Below, in pieces: positions 1 to 12,703 of a stretch of 64,000 nt of DNA. Position 1 is the first letter of the stretch. Each line of letters opens with the position of its first letter. Origin of the DNA: Pseudomonas asplenii. Lineage in GTDB: Bacteria > Pseudomonadota > Gammaproteobacteria > Pseudomonadales > Pseudomonadaceae. The notes under the pieces were generated by a model. The model did no database searches. It was given only the letters and a program-made list of their open reading frames with translations, and was not told the origin of the DNA. The translations under genes were made by a program, and so were the position numbers. The stretch is from positions 518,875 to 582,874 of the forward strand of contig NZ_JSYZ01000003.1 of the NCBI RefSeq assembly GCF_001293465.1. The letters are read 5' to 3'.

Positions 1-979
1 CCAGTGGCACATGCCGGTTCTCGGCGTGGGTCAGCTGGATCTTGGTTTCCTCGACTTCCATCGCCAGCCAGTGTCCGGCGCGCTGTTCGATCAGCTTGAA
101 CAGGCGGTCGATGCCCACGGTGTCCTCGATGTCGTAGCGCATGCTGCCCAGGGCCAACTGGGATTTCTGCGAGTACACCGAGTTGATGGTGTGCCAGGTC
201 GCCAGGTTCATGTGGTGGCTGGTGGGCATGTAGGCGCCGCTCTTCATCCGGCTGCCGTAGCCGAACAGCGGCATCACGCCCTGCAGGCTCAACTGCTTGT
301 CGAAGTCGGTACCGCCGACGTGCACGCCGCCGGTGGCGAGGATGTCTTCATGACGCTCGTCCAGGCCGCGACGCTGCGGCGACAGGCGCACCAGCGAGAA
401 GTCCGAGGTACCGCCGCCGATGTCGACGATCAGCACCAGTTCCTCGCGCTCGATGCTCGACTCGTAGTCGAAGGCCGCGGCAATCGGTTCGTACTGGAAG
501 GACACCTCCTTGAAGCCGATCTTCTTCGCCACTTCCACCAGGGTGTCTTCGGCTTCCTGATCGGCAACCGGGTCGTCATCGACGAAAAACACCGGGCGGC
601 CCAGCACCACCTGCTCGAACTCCCGACCGGCGGTCGCTTCCAGGCGGCCCTTCAACTGGCCGATGAACATCCCGAGCAGGTCCTTGAACGGCAGGGCGGT
701 GCCCAGCACGCTGGTGTCGTGCTTGATCAGCTTGGAGCCCAGCAGGCTCTTGAGCGAGCGCATCAGGCGGCCTTCGTAACCTTCCAGATACTCGTGCAGG
801 GCCAGCCGGCCGTAGACCGGGCGGCGTTCCTCGATATTGAAGAAGACCACCGAAGGCAGGGTGATCTTGTCGTCCTCCAGTGCGATCAGCGTTTCCATGC
901 CGGGGCGCAGCCAGCCGACAGTGGAGTTGGACGTGCCGAAGTCGATGCCGCAGGCACGGGCCGCAGAGGCGTCTTTCAT
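1..979 (-). CDS. Hsp70-family (DnaK-like, YegD-type) chaperone, N-terminal part, cut by window edge
   Basis: About 326 residues are visible from the ATG at 979 and the frame stays open to base 1, so the C-terminus lies outside the window. The N-terminus carries the actin/Hsp70 phosphate-1 motif GIDFGTSNSTVG, and a phosphate-2 motif DIGGGTSDFS follows near residue 183, so this is an ATPase of the Hsp70 fold. The proteins of this kind in proteobacteria (YegD type) are cytoplasmic Hsp70 relatives of poorly known client range and usually lack the DnaK substrate-binding domain; that cannot be checked here. The gene is divergent from cbpA, which encodes a DnaJ-like protein, so a chaperone theme is plausible but inferred. 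Confidence 0.82.
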   Translation of the reverse strand, partial: MKDASAARACGIDFGTSNSTVGWLRPGMETLIALEDDKITLPSVVFFNIEERRPVYGRLALHEYLEGYEGRLMRSLKSLLGSKLIKHDTSVLGTALPFKDLLGMFIGQLKGRLEATAGREFEQVVLGRPVFFVDDDPVADQEAEDTLVEVAKKIGFKEVSFQYEPIAAAFDYESSIEREELVLIVDIGGGTSDFSLVRLSPQRRGLDERHEDILATGGVHVGGTDFDKQLSLQGVMPLFGYGSRMKSGAYMPTSHHMNLATWHTINSVYSQKSQLALGSMRYDIEDTVGIDRLFKLIEQRAGHWLAMEVEETKIQLTHAENRHVPL

Positions 980-1261
980 GTCTTTCGAGTTCCGGTGAAA
1001 AAACGGCCGCGCAGTGTATGCCAGTCGAGCGCGGAATCGAAGGCCGGTTATCCACTCAATCGTGCATGGATGACTTGAAAGGTGCGCCATTGCACCCAAA
1101 CTTGCTGTCACTGGTTCGTGTTGTGTATCGGCGATGACAAGAAATCGCCGGCACGGCCGATAAACTTCTGACGCCCCGCCCAGTCACAGCCTTGAGATCG
1201 CGAAGGCGCATGCTGTGTCCTGCCGAGCGGCGCGATATCGATAATGCAGGGTGATCCCTAG

Positions 1262-2209
1262 ATGGACTTCAAAGACTACTACAAGATCCTGGGTGTCGAG
1301 CCGACGGCGGATGACAAGGCGATCAAGGCCGCGTACCGCAAGCTGGCGCGCAAGTACCACCCGGATGTCAGCAAGGAAAAGGACGCCGAGGCCAAGTTCA
1401 AGGACGCCTCGGAAGCCTACGAAGCGCTGAAAAGCGCCGACAAGCGCGCCGAGTACGATGAACTGCGCAAATACGGCCAGCACGGCCAGCCGTTCCAGGG
1501 CCCGCCTGGCTGGCAGGGGCGTGGCGGCAACGGTGGGTTTGGCGGCGGCGGTGACTTCTCGGACTTCTTCAGTTCGATCTTCGGCTCGCGCGGCGCCGGA
1601 TTTGGTGGCGGACAATCAGGTCGCAGCGCCGGCCGGCGAGGACAAGACGTGGAAATGGAATTACCGATCTTCCTGGAAGAGAGCCTGTCGAACGAGTCGA
1701 AGAAGGTCACCTTCCAGGTGCCTCAGTACAACGCGGCCGGCCAGCATGTGAGCAACACCAGCAAGAGCCTGAACGTGAAGATTCCGGCCGGGGTGACCGA
1801 CGGCGAACGCATCCGCCTCAAGGGCCAGGGCGCACCGGGTGTCGGCGGCGGGGCCAATGGCGATCTGTACCTGACCATCCGTTTCGCACCTCACCCCAAA
1901 TTCGATGTCGAAGGTGAGAACCTGATCATCACGTTGCCGCTGGCACCGTGGGAGTTGGCGCTGGGGACCGAAGTGGCGGTACCGACACTGACGGGTAAAA
2001 TCAATCTGAAGGTGCCCGCCGGCAGCCAGAACGGCCAGCGCATGCGGGCCAAGGGCCATGGCCTGCTGAACAAGGCCGGGCAACGCGGTTATCTGTTCGT
2101 GCAACTCAAGGCGGTCATGCCCAGGCACAGCGACGACGCGGTGAAGGCGTTGTGGCAGGAACTGGCGAAGAAGGCCGCATTCGACCCGAGAGAACAATGG
2201 AGTAGTTGA
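1262..2209 (+). CDS. cbpA: Curved-DNA-binding DnaJ-like co-chaperone CbpA
   Basis: The 315-residue protein starts with a J domain (residues about 4-70) that contains the HPD tripeptide in YHPDVSK, the contact that stimulates the ATPase of DnaK. A Gly/Phe-rich linker follows (about 75-120) and then the two beta-rich client-binding domains. The cysteine zinc-finger of true DnaJ is missing, which is the hallmark of CbpA. The length fits the family (about 305-320). CbpA acts as a DnaK co-chaperone and binds curved DNA. The stop codon lies 2 bases before the ATG of cbpM, so the two genes are co-expressed. Confidence 0.95.
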   Translation: MDFKDYYKILGVEPTADDKAIKAAYRKLARKYHPDVSKEKDAEAKFKDASEAYEALKSADKRAEYDELRKYGQHGQPFQGPPGWQGRGGNGGFGGGGDFSDFFSSIFGSRGAGFGGGQSGRSAGRRGQDVEMELPIFLEESLSNESKKVTFQVPQYNAAGQHVSNTSKSLNVKIPAGVTDGERIRLKGQGAPGVGGGANGDLYLTIRFAPHPKFDVEGENLIITLPLAPWELALGTEVAVPTLTGKINLKVPAGSQNGQRMRAKGHGLLNKAGQRGYLFVQLKAVMPRHSDDAVKALWQELAKKAAFDPREQWSS

Positions 2210-2211
2210 TC

Positions 2212-2517
2212 ATGAGTCCTGCCCTGAGCGTTCAACTGGATATGCAAGCCTTCTGCGAGGCGTCCGACCTGCCGGTCGCCTGTGTGATCGAAATCGTCGA
2301 ACACGGCATCCTCGAACCTCAGGGCCGCTCACCGGACGCCTGGCGTTTTCTCGACCATGAACTGCCGATTGCCCGGCGTGCGGCGAAGCTGCGCCAGGAT
2401 CTGGAACTGGAGTGGCAGGGCGTCGCCCTGGCCCTGGAGCTGTTGGGCGAAGTCCGGCAATTGCGCGCGGAGAACCAGATGCTACGCCAGCGGTTGCAGC
2501 GTTTCGTCCCCGACTGA
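2212..2517 (+). CDS. cbpM: Chaperone modulator CbpM
   Basis: This 101-residue protein directly follows cbpA. CbpM binds the J domain of CbpA and blocks its co-chaperone and DNA-binding activity. The sequence has a MerR-like N-terminal helix-turn-helix region (about residues 5-60, including the segment IVEHGILEPQG typical of CbpM) and a C-terminal coiled-coil stretch (QLRAENQMLRQRLQRF). I chose the ATG at 2212, preceded by TGGAG, over a TTG two codons upstream. Nothing unusual is seen. Confidence 0.93.
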   Translation: MSPALSVQLDMQAFCEASDLPVACVIEIVEHGILEPQGRSPDAWRFLDHELPIARRAAKLRQDLELEWQGVALALELLGEVRQLRAENQMLRQRLQRFVPD

Positions 2518-2519
2518 GT

Positions 2520-2577
2520 CTTGTGGGGACGGTGGCCGGCCCGCCCGCTTGTTCGCGGCTGAGTCCGGCCCCACAAG
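2520..2577. repeat. REP-like palindrome after cbpM
   Basis: The arms CTTGTGGGG (2520-2528) and CCCCACAAG (2569-2577) are perfect inverted repeats around a GC-rich centre. They lie in the gap between the convergent genes cbpM and ureC, a typical site for Pseudomonas extragenic palindromes. Confidence 0.6.
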
Positions 2578-2632
2578 TGCTCGCGCCGTGCATGGACCCT
2601 GCGAACGACGCTGACACGGTTATCCACGAACA

Positions 2633-2652
2633 GGCCCCGCTAACGCGGAGCC
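2633..2652 (-). terminator. Possible weak terminator after ureC
   Basis: On the minus strand an 8-bp GC-rich stem (GGCTCCGC/GCGGGGCC, one G-T wobble) closes a GTTA loop about 20 bases after the ureC stop. Only a short TGTTCG tail follows, so intrinsic termination would be weak. Confidence 0.35.
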
Positions 2653-2670
2653 TTGCCCAGCGGCCTCGTA

Positions 2671-5756
<3,086 letters not shown>

Positions 5757-5764
5757 GGGCGGCC

Positions 5765-6067
5765 TCAGACGATCGGCTGGTGGACGGTGACCAGCTTGGT
5801 ACCGTCGGGGAAAGTCGCTTCGACCTGGATCTCCGGGATCATCTCCGGGATGCCTTCCATCACCTGTTCGCGGCTGAGCAGTGTGGTGCCGTAGTTCATC
5901 AGTTCGGCCACGGTCTGGCCGTCGCGGGCGCCTTCGAGCAGCGCGGCCGAGATGTAGGCCATGGCTTCCGGATAATTGAGTTTCACCCCGCGGGCCAGGC
6001 GTCGTTCGGCGACCAGGCCGGCGGTGAAAATCAGCAGTTTGTCTTTTTCGCGGGGAGTCAGGTCCAT
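5765..6067 (-). CDS. ureA: Urease subunit gamma
   Basis: The 100-residue protein starts [12 protein letters not shown] and contains the conserved [11 protein letters not shown] and [11 protein letters not shown] segments of UreA. The length matches the family. UreA, UreB and UreC form the (alpha-beta-gamma) trimer of urease in the cytoplasm. The gene follows ureD with a 52-base gap and precedes the Pat-like gene by 8 bases. Confidence 0.97.
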   Translation of the reverse strand: MDLTPREKDKLLIFTAGLVAERRLARGVKLNYPEAMAYISAALLEGARDGQTVAELMNYGTTLLSREQVMEGIPEMIPEIQVEATFPDGTKLVTVHQPIV

Positions 6068-6119
6068 GGTTCACAGATCCGTTGGCAGGCAGTTGAAAAA
6101 CGCAAGTCGTAGGGGCAGT

Positions 6120-6959
6120 TCATGTATTCCAGATCCTCGGCGGCACGGCCTCGCGGCCCAGCAGCGTCGGCCGTAGCAGCCTCCACAGCTCGATCAGCCA
6201 GGCCCGCGCATGCAGCGCCTGCCCGGCCAGGCAGCGGGCCACCAGCAGGCCGGGCAGTTGGCTGAGGTCGCCGCGCACCGGTGTCGGCAGGTGGCGGCAG
6301 CGTTCGAGCAGTTCGCTGTCGATGTCACCGGTGACCAGCAGGGTGGCGAAGACCGGTTGGCCATCGAGCCCGATCGGCGAGTCCAGCAGGCCGTCGCTGC
6401 CGAGAATGCGCTGGCGTTCGTGCCAGAGCGGCCGCCCGTCGCGGCGGATGTCCAGGTGGGACTGGAAGTGGCCGAGGTCGAAGCGTTCGCCGCTGGCCGG
6501 GCGGCCAAGGGCGACCATGTCCCAGTAGAACAGCCGGGCATCGCCTTCCAGCTCGATCCGGGTGTCGAGCTCGGCCTGGGCCGCGCTGAACACGATGGTT
6601 TCCTGGGGCAGCCATTCCAGGGTGGCGCCAGCGCCGACCCGGAGCCTGATGCTCTGGTGGGCGGGCCCGCTGGCGCGATACCACTTGGCCGCGCCGGGGC
6701 TGGTCAACTGTGCCCAGGCGTCGCGTTCGACGTGGGCGCTGATGTCCAGCCGGTCGCCGCCGGCGATCCCCCCGGGCGGATGAACGATGATGTGCTGGCA
6801 GACTTCGGGGCCTTCGGCATACAGGTGTTTCTGTACCCGCAGCGGGCCCAGGTGACGGCGGCGGACCGGCCGTGTGGTGTCGCCGAAGCGGGCGTAACCC
6901 AGCTCCAGCTCGGCGTGCCAGCTGGGCGTGAACAGGGCGTTGGTGGCAGATGAGGTCAT
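6120..6959 (-). CDS. ureD: Urease accessory protein UreD
   Basis: UreD (279 residues) is the scaffold that binds apo-urease and recruits UreF and UreG for nickel insertion. Typical segments are [22 protein letters not shown], the [14 protein letters not shown] signature (about residues 60-73) and [11 protein letters not shown]. It lies only 30 bases after urtE, which suggests that the urea transporter and urease genes can be read as one transcript. Confidence 0.95.
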   Translation of the reverse strand: MTSSATNALFTPSWHAELELGYARFGDTTRPVRRRHLGPLRVQKHLYAEGPEVCQHIIVHPPGGIAGGDRLDISAHVERDAWAQLTSPGAAKWYRASGPAHQSIRLRVGAGATLEWLPQETIVFSAAQAELDTRIELEGDARLFYWDMVALGRPASGERFDLGHFQSHLDIRRDGRPLWHERQRILGSDGLLDSPIGLDGQPVFATLLVTGDIDSELLERCRHLPTPVRGDLSQLPGLLVARCLAGQALHARAWLIELWRLLRPTLLGREAVPPRIWNT

Positions 6960-6989
6960 GATGATCGATTGTTGTCCGGACGCTACAGG

Positions 6990-7688
6990 TTAGATCGTAA
7001 CCAACCCGCGTACACCCTCGGCTTCCATATTTTCTCCGCGGCCCTGCTGGATGATCTCGCCCCGGGACATCACCAGGTACTGGTCGGCCAGCTCGGCGGC
7101 GAAGTCGTAGAACTGCTCCACCAGCAGGATCGCCATGTCGCCACGGGCCGCCAGTTTGCGGATCACCGCACCGATTTCCTTGATGACCGAAGGCTGGATG
7201 CCCTCGGTCGGTTCATCGAGGATCAGCAGCCGCGGACGACTGGCCAGCGCCCGGCCGATCGCCAGCTGTTGCTGCTGGCCGCCGGAGAGGTCGCCACCGC
7301 GCCGATGCTTCATCTGCTGTAGGACCGGGAACAGCTCGTAAATGAACGCGGGGACTTCCCGGGCCTGCGAGGCGGGAAAGCGCGACAGGCCCATCAGCAG
7401 GTTTTCCTCGACGGTCAGCCGGCCGAAGATCTCCCGGCCCTGGGGCACATAGGCGATCCCGGCGTGCACCCGCTGGTGCGGCTTGAAGCCGGTGATGGCG
7501 CTGCCCTCCCAGTTGACGCTGCCTTCGCGGGTGGGCAGCAGGCCCATCAGGCACTTGAGCAGGGTGGTCTTGCCCACGCCGTTGCGCCCGAGCAGGCAGG
7601 TGATCTCACCGACTTTCACATCGAACGACAGGCCGCGCAGGATGTGGCTACCGCCGTAGTATTGGTGCAGCTTGTCGACTTGCAGCAT
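6990..7688 (-). CDS. urtE: Urea ABC transporter ATP-binding protein UrtE
   Basis: This 232-residue ATPase has the Walker A motif GRNGVGKTT, the ABC signature LSGGQQQQ, the Walker B LLILDEPTEG and the H-loop-equivalent LLVEQ typical of the LivF branch. Together with UrtD it powers urea uptake. I chose the ATG at 7688 (MLQVDKLHQYYGG), preceded by GTGGGGAA; a GTG five codons upstream is the alternative. The segment EPTEGIQPSVIKEIG is characteristic of UrtE over other branched-chain amino acid ATPases. Confidence 0.93.
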   Translation of the reverse strand: MLQVDKLHQYYGGSHILRGLSFDVKVGEITCLLGRNGVGKTTLLKCLMGLLPTREGSVNWEGSAITGFKPHQRVHAGIAYVPQGREIFGRLTVEENLLMGLSRFPASQAREVPAFIYELFPVLQQMKHRRGGDLSGGQQQQLAIGRALASRPRLLILDEPTEGIQPSVIKEIGAVIRKLAARGDMAILLVEQFYDFAAELADQYLVMSRGEIIQQGRGENMEAEGVRGLVTI

Positions 7689-7727
7689 GCTCAGTTTCCC
7701 CACTCTGTCTTGTCTTGCATCGCCCCT

Positions 7728-7801
7728 TGTAGGAGCGTGGCTTGCCCGCGAAGCTTCTAGCGATCGTCAGGACGCCTTCGCGGGCAAGCCCGGCTCCTAC
7801 A
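7728..7801. repeat. REP-type palindrome between urtD and urtE
   Basis: The left arm TGTAGGAGCGTGGCTTGCCC and the right arm GGGCAAGCCCGGCTCCTACA are inverted copies with CGCGAAG/CTTCGCG continuing inward. This is the Pseudomonas REP pattern. It sits inside the urt operon and may tune relative transcript levels of urtD and urtE. Confidence 0.85.
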
Positions 7802-7818
7802 GGGGGCGCGGCGTTTTC

Positions 7819-8679
7819 TCAGCGGCCGAGGTAGACCTCGATGACGCGCTCGTTTTCCTGTACCTGCGCCAGCGAACCTTCGGCCAGCACGCTGCCCTGG
7901 TGCAACACGGTCACGTGGTCGGCGATCGCGCCGACGAAGCCCATGTCGTGTTCCACCACCATCAGCGAGTGCTTGCCGGCCAGGCTCTTGAACAGCTCGG
8001 CGGTGAACTCGGTCTCGGCGTCGGTCATGCCGGCCACCGGTTCGTCGAGCAGCAGCAATCGCGGGTCCTGCATCAGCAGCATGCCGATCTCCAGGAACTG
8101 CTTCTGGCCGTGGGACAACAGCCCCGCCGGGCGATTGACCGAGGCCGTCAGGCGGATGGTCTCCAGTACCTCGGCGATGCGGTCCTTCTGCTCGCCCGTC
8201 AGCCGTGCGCGCAGGCTGGCCCACACCGACTTGTCGGTCTTTTGCGCCAGCTCGAGGTTTTCGAACACGCTCAGGGCTTCGAACACCGTGGGTTTCTGGA
8301 ACTTGCGGCCGATCCCGGCCTGGGCGATCTGCACTTCGCTCATCTGCGTCAGGTCCAGGGTTTCGCCGAACCAGGCCTTGCCCTGGCCGGGCCGGGTCTT
8401 GCCGGTGATCACGTCCATCAGGGTGGTCTTGCCGGCCCCGTTGGGGCCGATGATGCAGCGCAGCTCGCCGACGCCGATGTACAGGTTGAGGTCGTTCAGC
8501 GCCTTGAAACCATCGAAGCTGACACTGATGCCCTCCAGGGTCAGGATGGTTCCGTGGCGGGTATCGAGCCCCTTGCCGGCGGCCTGGCCGAGGCCGATGG
8601 CGTCGCGGCCGGTGCCGGCATCGCGGTTGGCGTCGAATACGGGCTCGAGCATGAACTCGGCGGTCGGTGTGATTCTCAT
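7819..8679 (-). CDS. urtD: Urea ABC transporter ATP-binding protein UrtD
   Basis: UrtD (286 residues) has the Walker A GPNGAGKTTLMDVITGKTRP, the Q-loop region GIGRKFQKPTVFE typical of UrtD, the signature LSHGQKQFLEIGM and the Walker B LLLLDEPVAGM. An N-terminal stretch of about 45 residues precedes the ATPase core. The ATG at 8679 overlaps the urtC stop by 4 bases. A REP element separates it from urtE. Confidence 0.95.
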   Translation of the reverse strand: MRITPTAEFMLEPVFDANRDAGTGRDAIGLGQAAGKGLDTRHGTILTLEGISVSFDGFKALNDLNLYIGVGELRCIIGPNGAGKTTLMDVITGKTRPGQGKAWFGETLDLTQMSEVQIAQAGIGRKFQKPTVFEALSVFENLELAQKTDKSVWASLRARLTGEQKDRIAEVLETIRLTASVNRPAGLLSHGQKQFLEIGMLLMQDPRLLLLDEPVAGMTDAETEFTAELFKSLAGKHSLMVVEHDMGFVGAIADHVTVLHQGSVLAEGSLAQVQENERVIEVYLGR

Positions 8680-9755
8680 GCTTCGCCCCTTTTCTTCAGC
8701 AGGCCGATCACGCCCTTGGGCAGATACAGGGTGACGACGATGAACAGTGCGCCGAGGAAGAACAGCCAGTATTCCGGAAAGGCCACGGTGAACCAGCTCT
8801 TCATGCCATTGACCAGGCCGGCGCCGAGCAGCGGGCCGACCAGCGTGCCGCGGCCGCCGAGGGCGACCCAGACGGCAGCCTCGATGGAGTTGGTCGGCGA
8901 CATTTCGCTGGGGTTGATGATCCCCACCTGGGGCACGTACAGCGCCCCGGCCAGGCCGCACAGCACCGCGCTCAGGACCCAGACGAACAGCTTGAAGCCG
9001 CGTGGGTCGTAGCCGCAGAACATCAGCCGGTTCTCCGCGTCGCGCAGGGCGGTCAGCACCCGGCCGAACTTGCTGCGCGCCAGCCGCCAGCCGCTGTACA
9101 GGCTGGCCAGCAACAGCAGCACGGTGGCCAGAAACAGCGCGGCGCGGGTGCCCGGCTCGGTGATGCCGAAGCCGAGGATGCTGCGGAAGTTGGTGAAGCC
9201 GTTGTTGCCGCCGAAACCGGTCTCGTTGCGAAAGAACAGCAGCATCGCGGCGAAGGTCAGGGCCTGGGTCATGATCGAGAAATACACGCCCTTGATCCGC
9301 GAGCGGAAGGCGAAGAAACCGAACACCAGCGCCAACAGTCCCGGCGCCAGCACCACCAGGCACAGGGCCCAGAGGAAATGTTCGGTGCCGACCCAGTACC
9401 ACGGCAGTTCGCTCCACGACAGGAAGGTCATGAACGCCGGCAACTGGTCGCCGGAGGCTTCGCGCATCAGGTACATGCCCATGGCGTAGCCGCCCAGGGC
9501 GAAGAACAGGCCGTGGCCCAGGGACAGCAGCCCGGCATAGCCCCAGACCAGGTCGAGGGCGAGGGCGACGATGGCGTAGCAGAGGATCTTGCCCACCAGG
9601 GTCAGGGTATAGGCCGAGACCTGCAGCGGGTTCTGCGCCGGCAGCAGCGAGAGCAGCGGCAGGGCCAGCAGCAGGGCCAGGAGCAGGCCACCGACGGCGA
9701 TCGTCAGGCGTGGGCCGGCCTTTTGGGTGGCGCTCAACAGCAGGGGCTGGTTCAT
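8676..9755 (-). CDS. urtC: Urea ABC transporter permease UrtC
   Basis: This LivM-type inner-membrane permease has 359 residues with about ten hydrophobic segments, including LTIAVGGLLLALLLALPLL near the N-terminus. Segments such as LVWGYAGLLSLGHGLFFALGGYAMGMYL and NNGFTNFRSILGFGI are typical of UrtC. It pairs with UrtB. The ATG at 9755 shares one base with the urtB stop codon. Confidence 0.95.
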   Translation of the reverse strand: MNQPLLLSATQKAGPRLTIAVGGLLLALLLALPLLSLLPAQNPLQVSAYTLTLVGKILCYAIVALALDLVWGYAGLLSLGHGLFFALGGYAMGMYLMREASGDQLPAFMTFLSWSELPWYWVGTEHFLWALCLVVLAPGLLALVFGFFAFRSRIKGVYFSIMTQALTFAAMLLFFRNETGFGGNNGFTNFRSILGFGITEPGTRAALFLATVLLLLASLYSGWRLARSKFGRVLTALRDAENRLMFCGYDPRGFKLFVWVLSAVLCGLAGALYVPQVGIINPSEMSPTNSIEAAVWVALGGRGTLVGPLLGAGLVNGMKSWFTVAFPEYWLFFLGALFIVVTLYLPKGVIGLLKKRGEA

Positions 9756-11260
9756 CAGTCGATCACCCGTCCTTTCAGTGCGAAGAGCCCTTGCGGACGT
9801 TTCTGGATAAACAGAATGATCAGCGCGAGGATCAGGATCTTGCCCAGTACCGCGCCGATCTGCGGTTCGAGGATCTTGTTGGCGATCCCCAGGCCGAACG
9901 CGGCGGCGACACTGCCGGCCAATTGGCCGACGCCGCCGAGCACCACCACCAGGAACGAGTCGATGATGTAGCTCTGGCCGAGGTCGGGGCCGACGTTGCC
10001 GATCTGGCTCAGGGCCACGCCGCCGAGTCCGGCGATCCCCGAGCCGAGGCCGAAGGCGAGCATGTCGACGCGGCCGGTGGGCACGCCGCAGCAGGCGGCC
10101 ATGTTGCGGTTCTGGGTCACGGCGCGCACGTTCAGGCCGAGGCGGGTGCGGTTCAGCAGCAGCCAGGTCAGCGCCACCACGAACAGGGCGAAGGCGATGA
10201 TCACCAGGCGGCTGTAGGGCAGCACGAGGTTGGGCAGGACCTGGATACCACCGGACAGCCAGCTCGGGTTGGCGACCTCGACGTTCTGCGCGCCGAACAG
10301 CAGGCGCACCAGTTGGATCAGCATCAGGCTGATGCCCCAGGTGGCGAGCAGGGTCTCCAGTGGCCGGCCGTAGAGGTGGCGGATCACCGTGCGCTCCAGG
10401 GCCATGCCGATGGCGGCGGTGACGAAGAACGCCACCGGCAGGGCCACCAGCGGATAGTAGTCGAGGGCCTGGGGCATGAGGCGCTGGAACAGCAGTTGCA
10501 CGCCGTAGGTGGCGTAGGCACCGAGCATCAGCATCTCGCCGTGGGCCATGTTGATCACCCCGAGCAGGCCGAAGGTGATGGCCAGGCCGAGAGCCGCCAG
10601 CAGCAGGATCGAGCCCAGGGACATGCCGCTGAAGGCCTGGCCGAGCAGTTCGCCGACCATCAGCTTGCGCTTGACCTGGGCCAGGCTGGTCTCGGCGGCG
10701 GTGTGCACGCCGGCATCCGGCTCCACGCCGGGTTGCAGCAGGTCTTCGAGGCGGGTGCGGGCCAGGGGATCGCCGCTCTCGCCGAGCAGGCGCACCGCGG
10801 CCAGGCGGATGCCGGGGTTGGGGTCGACCAGTTGCAGGTTGGCCAGGGCCAGGCTCAGCGCGGCATGCACGTCGGGGTTGGTTTCCCCGGCCAGTTGCCG
10901 GTCGAGGAAGGGAAGCTGTGCCGGTTTGGCGCTTTTCTGCAGTTGCAGGGCGGCGGCGAGGCGTACCTTGGCATCGGCGGCGAGCAGTTGCTGGGCGGCG
11001 ACCGCGGTGTCGATCAGGCCGCGCAGGCGGTTGTTCAGGCGTACCGGTTGGGCCGGCGCGCCGTCGACGCTGATCTCGCCCTGTTGCAGGCTGGCGATCA
11101 ACTCGATACGGGCCGGGTCCGGCTGGGCGGCCCAGCTTTCCAGCAGCCTGGCCTGTTGGGTCGGGTTGGCCGCGATGAAGTCGCTGGCATCGCTGGCGTG
11201 AGCGGTCATGGGCAGCGCCAGGAGTGCGGTGAGGATCAGGCGACGAAGGGCAGTGGGCAT
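9755..11260 (-). CDS. urtB: Urea ABC transporter permease UrtB with long N-terminal extension
   Basis: The protein has 501 residues. A signal peptide (MPTALRRLILTALLALPMTAHA) is followed by about 190 residues of helical, HEAT-like sequence predicted to lie in the periplasm, and then by a LivH-type permease core (about residues 205-500) with LLGVINMAHGEMLMLGAYATY. The extended form is common among proteobacterial UrtB proteins; the role of the extension is not established. Confidence 0.94.
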   Translation of the reverse strand: MPTALRRLILTALLALPMTAHASDASDFIAANPTQQARLLESWAAQPDPARIELIASLQQGEISVDGAPAQPVRLNNRLRGLIDTAVAAQQLLAADAKVRLAAALQLQKSAKPAQLPFLDRQLAGETNPDVHAALSLALANLQLVDPNPGIRLAAVRLLGESGDPLARTRLEDLLQPGVEPDAGVHTAAETSLAQVKRKLMVGELLGQAFSGMSLGSILLLAALGLAITFGLLGVINMAHGEMLMLGAYATYGVQLLFQRLMPQALDYYPLVALPVAFFVTAAIGMALERTVIRHLYGRPLETLLATWGISLMLIQLVRLLFGAQNVEVANPSWLSGGIQVLPNLVLPYSRLVIIAFALFVVALTWLLLNRTRLGLNVRAVTQNRNMAACCGVPTGRVDMLAFGLGSGIAGLGGVALSQIGNVGPDLGQSYIIDSFLVVVLGGVGQLAGSVAAAFGLGIANKILEPQIGAVLGKILILALIILFIQKRPQGLFALKGRVID

Positions 11261-11289
11261 AACGAGGTCCTTGAAAACGCACGTACACC

Positions 11290-11394
11290 GTGGGAGCCGG
11301 CTTGCCGGCGAAGCGTAAGGGCGACGCGGTGTGTCAGGTGCATCGCGTCATCGTTCTTCGCGGCGGTTCGGCGCCGCGACAAGCCCGCTCCCAC
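11290..11394. repeat. REP-type element between urtA and urtB
   Basis: Two divergently oriented REP units are visible: GTGGGAGCCGGCTTGCCGGCGAAGC on the left and GCCGCGACAAGCCCGCTCCCAC on the right. The element lies between the abundant binding-protein gene urtA and the permease gene urtB, where a stem-loop could stabilise the urtA message. Confidence 0.8.
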
Positions 11395-11437
11395 AGGGTG
11401 TGGATCGGGCCTGGACAGCTGTTCCAGGCCCGATGAC

Positions 11438-12703
11438 TCAGTTGCTCTTCACCGCATAGTCCGGCTTCTTGTCGTTGCCCGGAATGAACGGGCTCCAGGG
11501 CTGGGCACGGATCGGCCCTTCGGTCTGCCAGACCACGTTGAACTGACCGTCCGGCTGGATCTCGCCGATCATCACCGGCTTGTGCAGGTGGTGGTTGGTC
11601 TTGTCCATGGTCAGGGTGTAGCCCGACGGTGCGGCGAAGGTCTGCCCGGCGAGGGCTTCGCGGACCTTGTCGACATCGGTGGATTTGGCTTTTTCCACCG
11701 CCTGGGCCCACATGTGGATGCCGACGTAGGTGGCTTCCATCGGGTCGTTGGTCACCGCCTTGTCGGCGCCCGGCAGGTTTTTCTTCTTGGCATAGGCCTT
11801 CCAGTCGGCGACGAACTTCTGGTTCACCGGGTTGTTCACCGACTCGAAGTAGTTCCAGGCGGCGAGGTTGCCCACCAGTGGCTTGGTGTCGATGCCACGC
11901 AGTTCTTCCTCGCCGACGGAGAAGGCCACCACCGGTACGTCGGTGGCCTTCAGGCCCTGGTTCGCCAGTTCCTTGTAGAACGGTACGTTGGAGTCGCCGT
12001 TGACGGTGGAGATGACCGCGGTCTTGCCGCCGGCGGAGAATTTCTTGATGTTGGCGACGATGGTCTGGTAGTCGGCATGGCCGAACGGGGTGTAGACCTC
12101 TTCGATATCCTTGTCCGCCACGCCCTTGGAATGCAGGAACGCGCGCAGGATCTTGTTGGTGGTGCGCGGGTAGACGTAGTCGGTACCGAGCAGGAAGAAG
12201 CGCTTGGCGCTGCCGCCATCCTCGCTCATCAGGTATTCCACCGCCGGGATCGCCTGCTGGTTCGGCGCGGCGCCGGTGTAGAAGACGTTTGGCGACATTT
12301 CTTCGCCTTCGTATTGCACCGGGTAGAACAGCAGGCCATTGAGTTCCTCGAATACGGGCAGCACCGATTTGCGCGATACCGAGGTCCAGCAGCCGAACAC
12401 CACCGCGACCTTGTCCTGGGTCAGCAACTGGCGGCTCTTCTCGGCGAACAGCGGCCAATTGGAGGCCGGGTCGACCACCACCGGCTCGAGCATCTTGCCG
12501 TTGACCCCGCCCTTGGCGTTGATCTCGTCGATGGTCATCAGCGCCATGTCCTTGAGCGAAGTCTCGGAGATCGCCATGGTGCCGGAAAGCGAATGCAGGA
12601 TGCCGACCTTGATGGTCTCGGCGGCCTCGACGGTCCAGGTCAGGCCCATGGCGGCAATCGATGCCGTCAGGGTAAAAGCCTTGATCAAACTACGACGCTT
12701 CAT
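11438..12703 (-). CDS. urtA: Urea ABC transporter substrate-binding protein UrtA
   Basis: UrtA (421 residues) is the periplasmic binding protein that captures urea or short amides. It begins with an N-terminal signal with a twin-Arg-like start (MKRRSLIKAFTLTASIAAM), followed by IKVGILHSLSGTMAISE. The KAVVFGCWTSVSRKSVLPVFE-like segment and the NGLLFYPVQYEGEE motif are specific to UrtA within the LivJ family. It is the first gene of the operon and lies downstream of the sigma-54 promoter at 12767-12782. Confidence 0.96.
   Translation of the reverse strand: MKRRSLIKAFTLTASIAAMGLTWTVEAAETIKVGILHSLSGTMAISETSLKDMALMTIDEINAKGGVNGKMLEPVVVDPASNWPLFAEKSRQLLTQDKVAVVFGCWTSVSRKSVLPVFEELNGLLFYPVQYEGEEMSPNVFYTGAAPNQQAIPAVEYLMSEDGGSAKRFFLLGTDYVYPRTTNKILRAFLHSKGVADKDIEEVYTPFGHADYQTIVANIKKFSAGGKTAVISTVNGDSNVPFYKELANQGLKATDVPVVAFSVGEEELRGIDTKPLVGNLAAWNYFESVNNPVNQKFVADWKAYAKKKNLPGADKAVTNDPMEATYVGIHMWAQAVEKAKSTDVDKVREALAGQTFAAPSGYTLTMDKTNHHLHKPVMIGEIQPDGQFNVVWQTEGPIRAQPWSPFIPGNDKKPDYAVKSN

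Noticed and set aside
1231..1261. Promoter -10 (GATAAT) just before cbpA
   Set aside because: It is only 16 bases from the ATG and has no matching -35, so a functional promoter there would give an almost leaderless message.
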